From Fistularia commersonii (Eukaryota > Chordata > Actinopteri > Syngnathiformes > Fistulariidae), in contig JBBMNZ010000007.1 in NCBI GenBank assembly GCA_037954325.1, forward strand, positions 6,137,001-6,201,000: a DNA stretch of 64,000 nucleotides. The letters are read 5' to 3'. Below, piece after piece: positions 12,401-23,809 of this stretch (position 1 is the stretch's first letter; each line of letters begins with the position of its first letter). The notes under the pieces are model-generated. The model ran no database searches, had not been told where the DNA came from, and saw nothing but the letters and a program-made list of their open reading frames with translations. Both the position numbers and the translations under genes were made by a program.

Positions 12401-15400
12401 AGAACCTCTGCGTGTACTGTGGTCAAGACTACCATTTTTTTGCCCTCATCAAAAAAGGGCAGGGCTCACCAGTAAACAAGGAGTTCCGGGTGAGTTGCGA
12501 TAGCCAAATCTTCCTCCTTGAGCATATGTCCCTTATTCTGACTGCAGCGCCTCTTTCCTGGTGGGGCTCACACCCTGCCCACCTTGGACTCTGGCACAGA
12601 TGAGCTTGGTTATTCGATCTGGGCTAGAGAGTGTCCCACTGGACACCCCAATCCTTGCTAAGGCCCTTATGGATTATCTACTGGGTACTGTCACTCATCA
12701 GACTCCTCCGATTGACATGATCTTCTCGGGCCAGCACCACGAGACCCTGCGGCTTCACATCCTGCCTACCTGTAGCCTTCCTTTGCGACCCGTGGCTCCG
12801 CCGACACAGCCCCCATATTGACTCGTCCCCAGTTCTCGGTTGGAGCGACTCCTGCCAACAGGTCTACTTTAATGAAGCCTACGTTCCGCAACGAACAGCG
12901 CAGCCCACTTCCTGTCCAGAGTTCCTGTCGTGTACCATGATTTCCAGGAGGTGTTCAATAAGGCTGAGGCAACTGCATTACCTCCTCGTGACCCTCATGA
13001 TTTCTTCATTGACTTGAGGCCTGGAACTTCACCTCCCAGGGGACATCTATATTCCCTCACTTCTCCAGAACGAGAAGGCATGGAGTCGTATGTTAACGAG
13101 TGCTGGGATTATCCTCCCTTCTTCATCCCCTGCTAGAGCAGGATTTAACTTCAGGTAGAAAAAGGACAAGACACTGTGCCCTTGTATCAACTATCGAGGA
13201 CTAAACATGACCATTTAGAGTTTTTGAGTCACTCCGTGGGCAGTGATCTTCACTCGATCTCCAATACTTACCACCTTGTCCGCATCCGACAGGGTGAAGA
13301 GTGCGATATTATGAATATTTGTTGATGCATTTCGCCCTCACCAGTGCCCCAGCAGTCCTCCAAGCATTAATCAGTGACATTCTCAAGGACTCGATCAATA
13401 AGTCTGTCCTTGTTTATTTGGACGTCCTTGTCTTTTGGAGATCCCCCAAGGGACACATCCACCTTGCCCAGACAGTCCTCCAACACCTCCCTGGAGAACT
13501 CTGTGTGTCAAAGCAGAAAAGTGAGTGTGATTCAATTTCACTCCATCTTATGGACCGGGTTCCCGTAATGTGAAACCCAACAATCTGTCCCGACAATTAT
13601 TGAAGGGATTCAGAACGCAGGATGTTCTTTGACAACGATGCTTTCCCTGTCAGCAACCAACACAAGACCTCCCAACAGACTTCTGCTGGACTCTTGCAAC
13701 CCCTCCTGGTGCCCCATTGGCCTTGGTCCCACATCATGTTACACTCTGGTACAGGCCTACCACCATCACAGGGCCATACTATAGGCCTATCAGTGGTGGA
13801 TAGGTTCAGTAAGATGGCCCAGTTCGTTCCCCTCCCCAAACTCCCATCAGTGACGTAGACGGCTGAACTGGTCCTCCATTGGGTCTGTTAATGTGATGTC
13901 TGACCAGGAACCCCATTTTTCATCAGTGTCCTGGAAGGAATTTTGTGCCCTGATCAGGGTTTCTGCCAGCCTGTCTTTCGGTTCCTTCCCCAATCCAATG
14001 TCCAGACTGATCAGGAGATAAAGGTGGCACTTTGGTCCATGCCCTCCAGTCACCCATCATCCTGGTCACAACGGTTGTTATGGATTCAATATGCCCACGA
14101 CACCTCGCCCAGCTCATCCAATGGCTTTTCATTGTTCCAACCGGTGTATGGGTACCAGCCCCCTGTTTGCCGGCCAGAAGAAGGAAGGTTCCTGTCCCCC
14201 TGTCCAAGCTTTCATTCTTCCTTGTCACCACACCTGGGCCCAGGCCACAGCCCCTCTTCTGTGTTCTGTTAGCCACTACACCCTGATTGCCAACGCACCT
14301 GGGCAGGGCCCCTGATTACCTGGCCGGCCAAAGGGTCTGGCTGTCTACCAGGGACCTCCCACTTAGGGTTGACTTCAAGAAGCCAACACCCAGGTTTATT
14401 GCCCCTTTCGAGATCCAAAAGGTCATCAACCCAGCGGCGGTTTGACTAAAGCTCCCTTGCTCCGCGTGGGTCCATCCCACCTTCCACGTATTCAAAATCA
14501 GACCCTTTCGGCAAGAATTCGGGGGACATACCTATGAGGCGTGTTGCATCATTCGCTCCCGCTGACGTGGTAGAGGCTGCCAGTACCTCGTCGACTGGGA
14601 CAGCTGAGGTCCGGAGGGCAGATCCTGACTTCCGGCTCAACACATTATGGATCGGAGCCTCATCTGGGACTTCCACTAGCAACATCCGGACCAGCCGTCC
14701 CCCAAGAACAGCGCCGAATGGCCTTATCATTGGCCACCAGAGGAAGCCTATGACCGCATAAGTAGGGTCTAGCTTAATGCTAATTCTAAACTTTCCCAAA
14801 AAGAAAGCTTTTAAGACTACTCTTAAATGTAAGCCCCCCCCCCCCCCCCCCCCCCCCCCCAAGATGGAGATTGGATCGAAGATGGTCCCGCAAGGAGCTT
14901 GGTAATTTAGAGACTCTGGGGGCCACAAGTAGCCCTGCATGCTGGGAGCACGGGGATCTGACTGGGTGGATTCTTAGGGTTCTCTGAGATAGGATGGGGC
15001 TCTAAGAGTCCGGTGAGATTAGATGGCTCCTGGCCAGGAAGGGCTTTGCATGTAAGGAGAGTGATTTTACCTTATTTTCGAAAATGCACTGGGAGTCGGT
15101 ACAGAGAAGCCGATGCTGGGAAAATATAATCCCTCTGCAGCGTTTTTGAATCTCTCATTTATAACGCCTTATAAAAATTTTGTCCAAACACTCAATTTCA
15201 TGTAGCTCTGCATGACCTGCGACGACAACATGGAGGCAGCCGGCTTCTGCGTGGACTGTGTCGAGTACCTGTGCGCGACGTGCGTGGACGCCCACCAGAG
15301 GGTGAAATTCACCAAGGACCACAGCATCAGAGAGTGGACAAAGGAAGCCAGAGGTAGCTTCGATATAAATTCTGGATTGTTTTCCCTGCCAGCTCCCAGG

Positions 15401-18400
15401 GGGACATCGAGGTTCTATCGATGTTTAGTAGTTTTTCCTGCCACACATCACTGTCGGTAGCATGCAATGACAACCTTCCCTTTTTCACCACTGTTCTTCT
15501 TGGACCTTTGTTTTTGCACCTCGATGTCTATTCCCCCGATGACTCACTGTGTAAGCGTGACGGCCAGTCGTTGTTCCCCAGAGGTACGGGTGGCGTCGAG
15601 GAGGCCGATGTTCTGTGATGACCATAAGCAGGAGCCCCTGAAGCTTTTCTGTGAGACCTGCGACCTTCTCACCTGCCGCGACTGCCAACTCCTCCGACAC
15701 AAGGACCACACGTATGTTCTCCGTTTATTACGATAAAACTCGCTCCCTTTGCGGGTTTTACACGTCACCTGTCTCGTCTTTTAAGGGCCAAAGATGCACA
15801 TAGAAATTAGTCAGATAGTTTGTTAGCTTGGGGTCACCGTTGCAATGCATAGGCTTAGGTGAGCAGTTTCCAAAGTACCGAATAGCTGCTTTTGGACGGG
15901 ACACTTCTAGGAACTGATCCTAGAAGTGAATTGCAATCCAGGAACTAGGGGGAGCCTTTTAGCTTTGCTTTCTCACAGGTAGCAAGGGACAACGTTAGGG
16001 ACCAATGTGGGCCAAGGTCAACACTCAAAAACAAACCTAGGAAAGAAGAAGAGTCAGACATTCATGTTCTTCACGGCAGGTACCGTAATTTCCGGACGAT
16101 AAGCCGCGACTTTTTTCACGTAGACAACGATGCGGCTAATATATGGACTTTGGGTGGGGGACGCTAACGAGCTTCACGCCGCTAAAAGGTTTAGCCTCGT
16201 CACATCGGACCGATGAAATGACAGGGAAATTCTGAGTCCGTTCGACACCGAAGAAGACGACTTTGACGCTTTTAGTGCGCAGGAGGAAGCCCGAGATAGC
16301 CATCGGCTAGCCGGTGCGGCTTATATCGAGGTGCGCTCAATAGTCTGGAAATTGCGGTATAAAAACCGCAGACCATCAGATGAGTTGGAGTTTTTATCTT
16401 CCCTCCGCACTGCTTCACCGCGTGAAGAGCCCTGCTAGCCGTTAGCTAACTCCGCATTATTCTGGCCAAATTGTTGACCTTCTTCTGTAAAGCCCTGGAA
16501 ACCCCTCTGAGGCGTAGCAAGCCAGAAGTGCTGTGACCTCTTCATCGCTCCAATTCTCGCTGCTTCTGTGCATTTTGTTGCAAGAAAACATCCGACCAGT
16601 GACCATAGGAGGTTTTAAAAATGCCGCTCCACAGTAGGTACAGGTATCTGTTCATGGGTGTGGCTTATGAGCTCCACCAATGTTCCCATGGAACTGTAAA
16701 AAAAAGAGACCCTGCCTGGGAGTAGGAGTTAAGATGTGTCTCGGCGCTGAGGTCCACGGAGGCTGTTTTCCCGAAAAGATTGTAGGAACTGCAAAGAATT
16801 CTTCCAGCGAGAAAGGGGCTTCTGTCAGCTGCGGAACGCATGCATGGTATTTCTTTTTGAATTACGATTGATACGTTACAGTTGTAAAGGAATGTTTTGA
16901 TTAGTTACCAATTCCTGGAAGACGCGTACGAGAACCACAAACAGTACATGGAGAGACTGGTCCATCAGCTGGAAGAGAAAAAGAAGGTCATCGGGGAAGT
17001 TTCCAGCTCCATAAACAACGGGTATCGATTTCAGCACACACGCGCATTTATCAAGAACTGAAATGTAAGACCGGTTGACGTTGGACCTCAGAAGGTCTGC
17101 TCTGTCTCGTCTCCTGCGTCACTCTCACAGATTGCTCCACGTCGATCGAAACCGCGCGTCAGTGCACGACGCCATAAAGAAGTCCATTTGCAGCTTAATC
17201 CTGGAGATAAACAAGAAGGGCAAGATGCTGGTCGGCCAACTCGAGGTACGGCGACTGGAGACAGAGAGATCATTTGCAGATTTGTGTCCGCCTCCTTGTT
17301 TGTATTCTCTTCTGAGCGCCGCCAGGGCTGCAGTGAGTCAGTAAACACCTCCCTGTTCTGCTCTGCCTCAAATTGTCAGTGCACTTTGTTAAAATCCACA
17401 AGAACGTAGACAGATATTAGTTATGCATCCCAGATAATGGCCCCCCTCGTAAATGCTCGCACTTTTGACTCCTTCGGCGTGTTTGCGCAAATACCAGAAT
17501 CAGGTTACCGACCGTATTAGATCAGTGCAGATGACATACCCGCATTGAAGAGTGGCCTATTATTTTTGTCCAGAAAAGAAAAACAACACTCCCTCGCAAA
17601 TACATTTGGCTCCAGCCCCGGGGTCAGGAGCACGGCCCCCCGCCCCTCGAGCAGCCGTTCACTTATTCATGTTTCCGCAGGCTGTAACTAAGGATCATGA
17701 GAGCGTCCTGCTGAAACAACAAGAGGACATCGGCTATCTGTCCAGGCACTTGGATCACGTCATCCGATTCACCAAGTGGGCCACGGCCAGGAATGGCGCA
17801 ACCGCTCTCCTGTATTGTAAACGTTTGGTAAGCCTCCATCTCGGTATCTCCTCGGAGCGTTGTTTTTTTGGGGAGCACGCTCTGTCCCGGGCTGGATGAA
17901 GTGGGAACATATGTCTTGTGTAACTGTCGAATATTCTTCTTCTAAAAAAAAAAAAAAAGGAAAAATTATTTATAATATCCCTTCTGTTACAGATTCTGTT
18001 TCAGATTGGAAACCTCCTGCGGGCAAAATGCAGTACTTCGTTTGTACCGCAAAGCACGGTACGCTTCCAATCCCGATCCTCCTACTGGGCCTCCAATGTT
18101 GATCTGGGTAAGCTTAAGTGTAGAAGAAGGTTTCGCCCGAAGCCACAAACCGCCGGGAAACAAAGGGCTTTATCACTCAATTGTCCGTTTTATTCAAGAG
18201 CATGGTGAGCGGCGAGGCCAAGATGTTCCGCCGTGATGACTTCCATGTTTCTGACTGCGAGGAACGTCTGCGTTCTCCGACAGCGAACGATAATCCAAGG
18301 CGTGTTATTTCACAAAATGATCATCAACAAAGATAATAATTGGTCCGGTTCCTGTTTATCAGCGTCGGCCGGGCTCGTATGTCAACCCACCTCTCCCCCC

Positions 18401-21400
18401 GTTTCGAGATAACCGGTCACGTTTGGCCCGGTTTCCCAAATCTTGTGGGAAGTGACGACCATGACTACCATGTGTGGGGTGACCAAAGAGAAGTAGATGA
18501 GGGAAGCGGACACTGCACTGTGGAGTATCGATCTGTTTTCCCTTAAATACCAAACCCGACGTGGCCCCGCGGTCTCGACTTCTTGGATCGTTCGGAGCCG
18601 TTCTGCACCGTAGTTTCAACTCGACTCCCCACTTGCTATGCGGATCCTGTTTCTGTGCGTATGTCCCCTCAGGCTCTGTGGTGGTGGAGAGCGTGCCAGG
18701 ACACCAGCCGGGAGGTTTTCAGGGTATCCCGCGTCAGCTTTCGAACCTCGGGCAGGGCCCCTCGGGCTCGGCGGGCGGCGTTGCCATGGGAGCCCACAGT
18801 AGCACTCTGGCCCAGCTCCAGATGCAGGTGGACAAGTTAAATCCGCACTGGCGCCACCGGGCTCCTCCTCCTCCTTGGACATGGTACCAGAGTGTCCAAC
18901 TCCAACGGACCGTCCCAAGGTCACTTCCCGGAGGCTCCCCCTCCAACTGTTCGCCCTCTCAGTCGGGCCGCGGGTTCGTGATACCGCCCTCCGCCCGAAT
19001 CAGCTCAACGACCAGCCTACCCAGTCGTGGCTTTGCCACCCAGGTCAGTGTGCGGTAACGGCACATGTACCCGTGTCACCGAGAGACTCCCTTAATGGGC
19101 TGCGACAGCGGACGCCGTTGTCCTAAATAGAAGCGACAGCCTTCACATCCCAGGGAATTTATTCCAGATATCCATGTCAGCATGGATTCCGAGGACGACT
19201 AGCTTATGACTCGAAATGAATCGAATGATAAATCTGCGGCGGGCAGGGCAGCTGCGGGATAAGATCTCATCGGCCGCGTTGTTTAGTCTGGGCCCGGGGG
19301 TTGTTTGACTTCCAGCGGGGATGTATGGGCCGCTTAACGGGGCGACGCTATCTTCTGAAGTGCACACGTGCATTGTGTGGCGCTGATGCGTGCAAGCTGT
19401 TACAGCTGCGCGATAAGCCCGTCGCTGCTGGTGATTTTGAAGTCCTCGTGCCTTTTTTTTCTCAAAATTGGTGGACTTGTATGCACAGTATTTTTCCCAT
19501 CTGTTTTCGTGATCCTCTTTCCCCTTCATCTACCTGCAGCCTTTGAGAGGGAGTGGCTTCCAATCCAAACCCGTGGACATATTTTCTTCCTCGCCTCTGT
19601 ACTCCCGCATCACTCCCCTGCCCTTCGAGACTGGCGCAGAGAGTCCGCCTCAACCTTGCCAGATGGCAAGTGACTCCATCTGATAGCAGCTGCTCAGCCA
19701 AATTTACCATCTTTGTTTGAAGAACCTGTATTCCCTGCTTTGCAAATGACATAAACTGATGTCGTTTAGATCGGGAGCTCGTATTTGGACAGGACGGACG
19801 ACGCGGGACAGAATTTGCTGCCGTCTTCTCTGCAGAGAAATGGTATGTTCTCGTGAGGTCAATGTGTTGGCATCGTGAGAGCCCTCATTAGTTCATATTT
19901 CCCTCCAGAGCATGGACGTCGGTGTTCACCCGGATACGCTGCTGCGTCCCAAGATGAGAAACCCGGGTAAGGCGGCACAAATTCACTCTCAAACTCAGGA
20001 CTCCTCCCCCCGCATAGATGGACATAGTGACCTCATACCTCCGCCTCCAAACGTGGCCCGTCTTCGCACCTCTCAACGGAACAGGATCTTCGATAGCCTT
20101 CCCCCAACTGACCTCCGCAGACTACGACTAGTAACCGAACCTCTTCACAGACTCAACCCGTCCCCCCGCTGTCCCCGATCTGCCGACTTCAACTCCTGAC
20201 CCAGAACCAAGTGCTGAACCTCGGGGGGGCCGAGCCTTCGTTGCCACCGCCTCCTACTCCTATCCGCTGGAATGCCCGGCCACCACACGTCATCAAGAAC
20301 GGGAACTGTTTACGGCCTTACTCAAAACCCCACCGTTCAACTTTATTTTAATGCATTTCATTTAATTTTGCTACACACTAAAGCTATTGTTACTTTTTCG
20401 TTTATATTTTTTGGTCACATTGTAAAGAGTCGAAAAAAGTGCGGTGTCTTATGCATTGTTATTATTTATTACTGCAACCACACAGAAGTTATGTTCACTT
20501 CATAGTCTGTTGTTGACGTCATAAAGGAAGCAGCTGAGCTGCAGATAACCTGTTCGAACAGATAAATAGAAGATTTCAAAACTAGAGATTCAACTGAGAA
20601 ACTTGTTTTTCCAGTGAAGGTCCAGCATTGTTGCACACTCGTAGGGTCGGTATGTTTTTTTGGAAGTAATACCTTTGAATTACACAGTGTACCTAAATAA
20701 CGCTGACGTCCGCGTAAAGTTTGGAGCGACTGGAACTCAGGATGACAGATAATACGCAGCTTCAACTGTTTTACATAACAGGATTGGTTTCGAGAGAATT
20801 GTGAAGTGATGAATCAGGGAGGCGCTGGATAGTTTGGCAGACAGAGGACTAGCAGGGCGTGCGGTGACGTAGGCAGGTGGATGGTTGCGGTCTGAGTGTC
20901 TGGCGGACGGGAAACGATCCCAGATAACCAGAAACCGCAAGACGAGAACAAAAACAACAGCCGAGTCCAGACTGTGCGGAGACGATCACATGATCGGTGA
21001 AGGGAAACTCCACTTGATGTACGGCGTTTGGAAGCCGAGCCCTAAGCCCACCAGGGAAGACATAACACAGGATACGGGGGATGGGGGGGCGCGAGGGACT
21101 GAAACAGCAATCCTCGAGTCGTCATCCAAGTCAACTGCGCTCTGTGCTGATTGGCTGTTGCTTCGTTCCCCAGGGCCGCCTCCTGGAAGCCTCTGGAGGA
21201 CAACGGAGCGGTGGGCTCGGCTGTCAACAAAAGGCCGAAACCGTCGCCGGAGCCTGCCATAGTCATCAAAAACGAGGCGGACGTCGACGGAAGTTATGTA
21301 AGAAGGGGGCGGGGCCTTCCCGCCGTTTTTGACGTGTTTTCTTGACGTGTAAAGTCATCCAAGCACCCTAACCGCTAATTCCAGGGGCAAGCATACCAAA

Positions 21401-21887
21401 GAGCTAGCCTTCCGGACAGTACGGGCGACCGAAACAGCGACGGGGGTTTGGGGAACAGCGGGACGAGTCCACTGTGGAGTGACCTCAGAGGCGTTCCCCA
21501 GGCTCTTAACATCCCTTTGCTGGGGGGAGAAGACCAGCATCAGGACCCACCAGGAGGCCTTGTCAAGGGCTGCTGTGTTGTCTGCCGGGCAAATGGGGAG
21601 CTACTGACCTGCTCCAGGTGTCTCCGAGGTTTTCACCATGGCTGCCACTCCCCCGCTCTTCTGTCCCCTCTCAGGCAAGCTCACTTAGATCATTTCATTT
21701 ATTTGCAGATGATGCCTCGCTTTATTTACAAGCTGGGTTTGAGTTTAAAGTGCCCGCGTTGTGTTCCTGCAGCGCGGACTGGCTCTGCTCTCTCTGCTGG
21801 GGGTCCGACTGCGACGACAAACCTTTGGCAAAAAGAGTCAAGATGGAGAACGACGCCGAGGGGGGACTCCTGTCCGCAGATACGAAA
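9459..21887 (+). CDS. trim24: TRIM24 / TIF1-alpha transcription co-regulator (recognisable part)
   Basis: A nuclear chromatin-reading co-regulator of nuclear receptors and a p53 E3 ligase in mammals. Exons are 9459-9693, 9780-9898, 15206-15353, 15582-15711, 16905-17021, 17131-17245, 17681-17827, 17993-18107, 18673-19043, 19540-19665, 19770-19842, 19909-19966, 21174-21297, 21385-21674 and 21773-21887. Phases agree throughout (761 codons). The RING finger starts at Cys37 and is split by intron 1. B-box 1 is about 119-168, B-box 2 about 177-210, and the coiled coil about 211-375. PHD cysteines span about 690-731. Exon order and residues follow human TRIM24 closely through the coiled coil. Exons at 19540-19966 are less certain. 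Two introns appear to use GC donors. The bromodomain was not found. The ATG has G at -3. Confidence 0.93.
9899..10465. repeat. 140-bp tandem repeat array in trim24 intron 2
   Basis: Four copies (starting near 9901, 10042, 10182 and 10322) of a 140-141-bp unit containing 'acctgacggtaccttaact' and 'ggtgtacaagtgtcgccc'. Copies are nearly identical, so expansion is recent. The last copy lacks the 'cactagg' block. The array begins at the splice donor of exon 2 (9899). Confidence 0.92.
11174..11245 (-). tRNA. tRNA-Glu (anticodon CTC)
   Basis: The minus strand folds into a complete 72-base cloverleaf. The 7-bp acceptor stem has one G-T at its base. The D-arm contains the A box (TGGTCTAGTGG), the anticodon loop is CTCTCAC with anticodon CTC, and the T-arm contains the B box GGTTCGATTCC. 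Compared with the usual vertebrate tRNA-Glu, the first anticodon-stem pair is T-A instead of C-G, a compensated change. CCA follows directly in the genome and no run of four T's follows nearby, so a retroposed or inactive copy remains possible. It is antisense within trim24 intron 2. Confidence 0.85.
11930..12160. repeat. probable transposon-derived fragment
   Basis: The phrase 'tttattgtcgttgtacaggcatacaatgaaatt' (only partly reliable here) resembles a common fish interspersed repeat. No coding sequence or boundaries are clear. It sits just before the Ty3/gypsy remnant. Confidence 0.3.
12400..14760 (+). mobile_element. broken Ty3/gypsy LTR retrotransposon (pol remnant)
   Basis: Short plus-strand frames in changing phase carry family features in the right order: aspartic-protease/RT linker (about 12560-13130), reverse transcriptase fingers and palm fragments (about 12930-13560), integrase and GPY-like region (about 13620-14280), and chromodomain-like C-terminal pieces (about 14450-14760). 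Several stops and frameshifts break it, and the RNase H region is mostly missing. The organisation suggests a chromovirus-type element like those common in fish. No intact LTR pair was recognised. It is inserted in trim24 intron 2 in the sense orientation. Confidence 0.75.
14834..14860 (+). repeat. 27-base poly-C tract
   Basis: An uninterrupted C run just after the Ty3/gypsy remnant in trim24 intron 2. Length may be unreliable in an assembly. Confidence 0.9.
14870..15150 (+). repeat. possible interspersed-repeat tail
   Basis: The phrases 'tggccaggaagggctttgcatgtaagga' (part) and 'actgggagtcggtacagagaagc' (part) read like the non-coding tail of a fish retroposon. I do not recognise the family. 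It ends about 55 bases before trim24 exon 3. Confidence 0.25.
16082..16358. mobile_element. MITE with imperfect terminal inverted repeats
   Basis: The left end 'accgtaatttccgg' pairs with the right end 'ctggaaattgcggt' as inverted repeats with two mismatches. The interior carries 'ataagccgc' and 'gcggcttat' near the ends. This is the pattern of a common vertebrate non-autonomous DNA transposon. It lies in trim24 intron 4 and has no coding capacity. Confidence 0.7.
19666..19769 (+). other. candidate GC-AG intron of trim24
   Basis: The donor would be ATG|GCAAGT and the acceptor TTTAG. With this GC donor the upstream exon (19540-19665) stays in phase with 19770-19842, 19909-19966 and 21174-21297. 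The nearest GT donor (at 19670) leads to a stop codon two exons later. Confidence 0.45.
21385..21887 (+). other. trim24: trim24 PHD-finger exons split by a GC-AG intron
   Basis: Exon 21385-21674 encodes the first PHD cysteines (C-V-V-C and C-S-R-C) and the F-H-H-G-C segment. Exon 21773-21887 encodes the closing W-L-C-S-L-C. The joining intron starts AG|GCAAGC, the canonical GC-donor context, and ends TGCAG. The split falls inside a Ser codon and the frame is continuous, so the C4HC3 zinc site is complete only if the GC donor is used. Confidence 0.85.
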
Positions 21888-21929
21888 GTCAGTGTCCGCT
21901 TTTGTTTGAATAGTAATAATTGATAAAGA

Positions 21930-22225
21930 GGCGGTACGGGGGCGCTGCGATTAGCGCTCCCGCTAATCGAAGGTTCCTGGTTAGATTCCCACAGGTGGGC
22001 CTTTCTGTGTGGAGTCTCCATGTTCTGCCGGGTCTGCGTGGGGTTCCTCGGGGTTCTCCAACAGTCCAAAAACATGCAGGAGGTTCACGGGAGACCCTAC
22101 ATTGTCCAGATGTGTGAATGAGAGGGTGAATCATTGGATGTCTCTGTTTGTGGCCCTGTGATTGGTCCAGGGTGATCCTCACCTCTCGCCCGACAAAGCT
22201 GGGATAGGCTCCTGGACCTCGACTG
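21930..22225 (+). repeat. SINE-like repeat, near-complete copy with tRNA-like head
   Basis: The head (ggcggtacgggggcgctgcg ... ggttcctggttagattccc) has degenerate A- and B-box-like motifs. The body carries the family phrases 'gtggagtctccatgttct' and 'aaaaacatgcaggaggttc', and the tail 'ctgggataggctcc'. It lies immediately downstream of the last recognisable trim24 exon. Confidence 0.7.
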
Positions 22226-22740
22226 CAAGATAGTGCATCTTGTTTCTCATTGCTTCCTGTCAGATGACAAACTACTCAGGCGTCTGACTGCCCTTTGTGA
22301 CTCATTGCGATAATATTGATAGATGTGCGAAAAGTCAGACGCCGCGGTTGGGAAAATTACGAAAAATGTCGTCATCTTCCCAAAAGTCTTCCAGGTCAGT
22401 TTCGTCACTGGGCCTGAAGCCCATAAGCGAAATGGCTTAACCCCCCTCGGAGAGTGTGGCAGCCAACTGTCCTCCTGACTCTGTGATACATCAGAATGAG
22501 CTTCCTCCTGCGTCATAATAGGTAGAAAGATAGATGAACCTGTCATAGTAGGTACATTGTCTCAGTGTAAAGCGTAGCATAACCTTAAATAAACAGAAAA
22601 GTATTGATGTAGAGTCCAATTTTAAAGAATTATATATGTGTGTGAATATACCGGGTGGGTGGATTGGATATAAAATATATGAGGAGCCATAGAAATATTG
22701 TTTTTATCCTACAAGAATGAGGAAACACAAACTTTATTCC

Positions 22741-23800
22741 TCAACTCCTCAAACTGATAAGGAAACACATTGAACCAGAAAACTCTGAGGACGTCAGGGA
22801 CTCCTGGAAACAAATCAGTCCCTCACCGGAGGCTAGAGCAGCCTGCCATCTCGACCGCTTCTCTCCCAAGCCGAAGCAGCAGGAGGAACCGAATGTTGAA
22901 CTTACGGACGCACCGATGGGGTCCTCGAAGGAGGGCGACTTCATCCGCCACCCTGTGCGAAGGTTTAAACCTGTCCAGTGTGATCCAATACCTACGCCCA
23001 TCCATATCCAGCACAAAACCCTTAGGGCCTGTCTCTAGAACCTGAACTGGGTCATCATATGGGGGTCGGAAAGGCTAGCGGTGAGAATCATGTCGCGCAA
23101 AACCAAAACGAGCCGGCGTGACTTCTGCAGGCGCAAAAGACCGTAGAAAACATCGGTGAATGGGGCCTGAAACCCGAGCACTGTTGGGCAAGAAAGGTTG
23201 AGCAGCCGGACAGGGTGGAGGAGAAGAGCTCTCGGGGAAAAAAAAAATCTGTGTCTGATTGAGAAGCAGCTCGTCAGGAAATGCGTAAAGGTTCTGCCGA
23301 AGGCAACCCATCCAGGGGCCATCAGACAGCGCCGCATGCAGCGCTGACTTGAGTGACCGTGGATCATTTGCGCAAGCTGTTAGCCTGAGGGTGGTATGCA
23401 GTAGTACGGTGCACCTTCACACCCAATGATCTTGCATGTGCTGACCAGAGCTCTGGCACGAACTGTGTGTCCCTGGTCAAGGTGGTATCCGACCTGGTGC
23501 CAAAACTTGCGACAGGAGGAAAGAAATGCACTTGCCATGTCAGAGGATGTCATGGTGGTTAGCGGGACAGCCTCTGGCCACCTGTGAGCAGGTGTGTAAA
23601 TCCAATGAAGGAGGTAAAGGGGCCACGAGGGGGACATGCCCATGGTTGAAACGCCTTGCCGGAATGGGAAGCGGTTCAAGGGGCGACCTAGTGTACTGGT
23701 GAACCTTAGCATACTGGAAAGCCGCACCCCTTGACATCCTTGTGGAAGCCAGGCCAGACAAACTTGGAAGTAACCAACGTCACAGACGCCCAAAACTCCA
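22741..23800 (-). mobile_element. Ty3/gypsy remnant, integrase and C-terminal part
   Basis: On the minus strand a frame near 23560-23640 carries an integrase-core motif (RWPEAVPL). Further pieces down to 22745 fit the integrase C-terminus and chromodomain region. Frames are broken several times. It probably belongs with the fragment at 25260-26030 as the two ends of one element. Confidence 0.7.
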
Positions 23801-23809
23801 GGGAATGTG

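Noticed and set aside
20000..20352. Proline-rich open frames in the trim24 intron after 19966
   Set aside because: Two frames overlap and each closes within about 100 codons. One could be an alternative exon, but neither matches TRIM24 and splice sites are weak.
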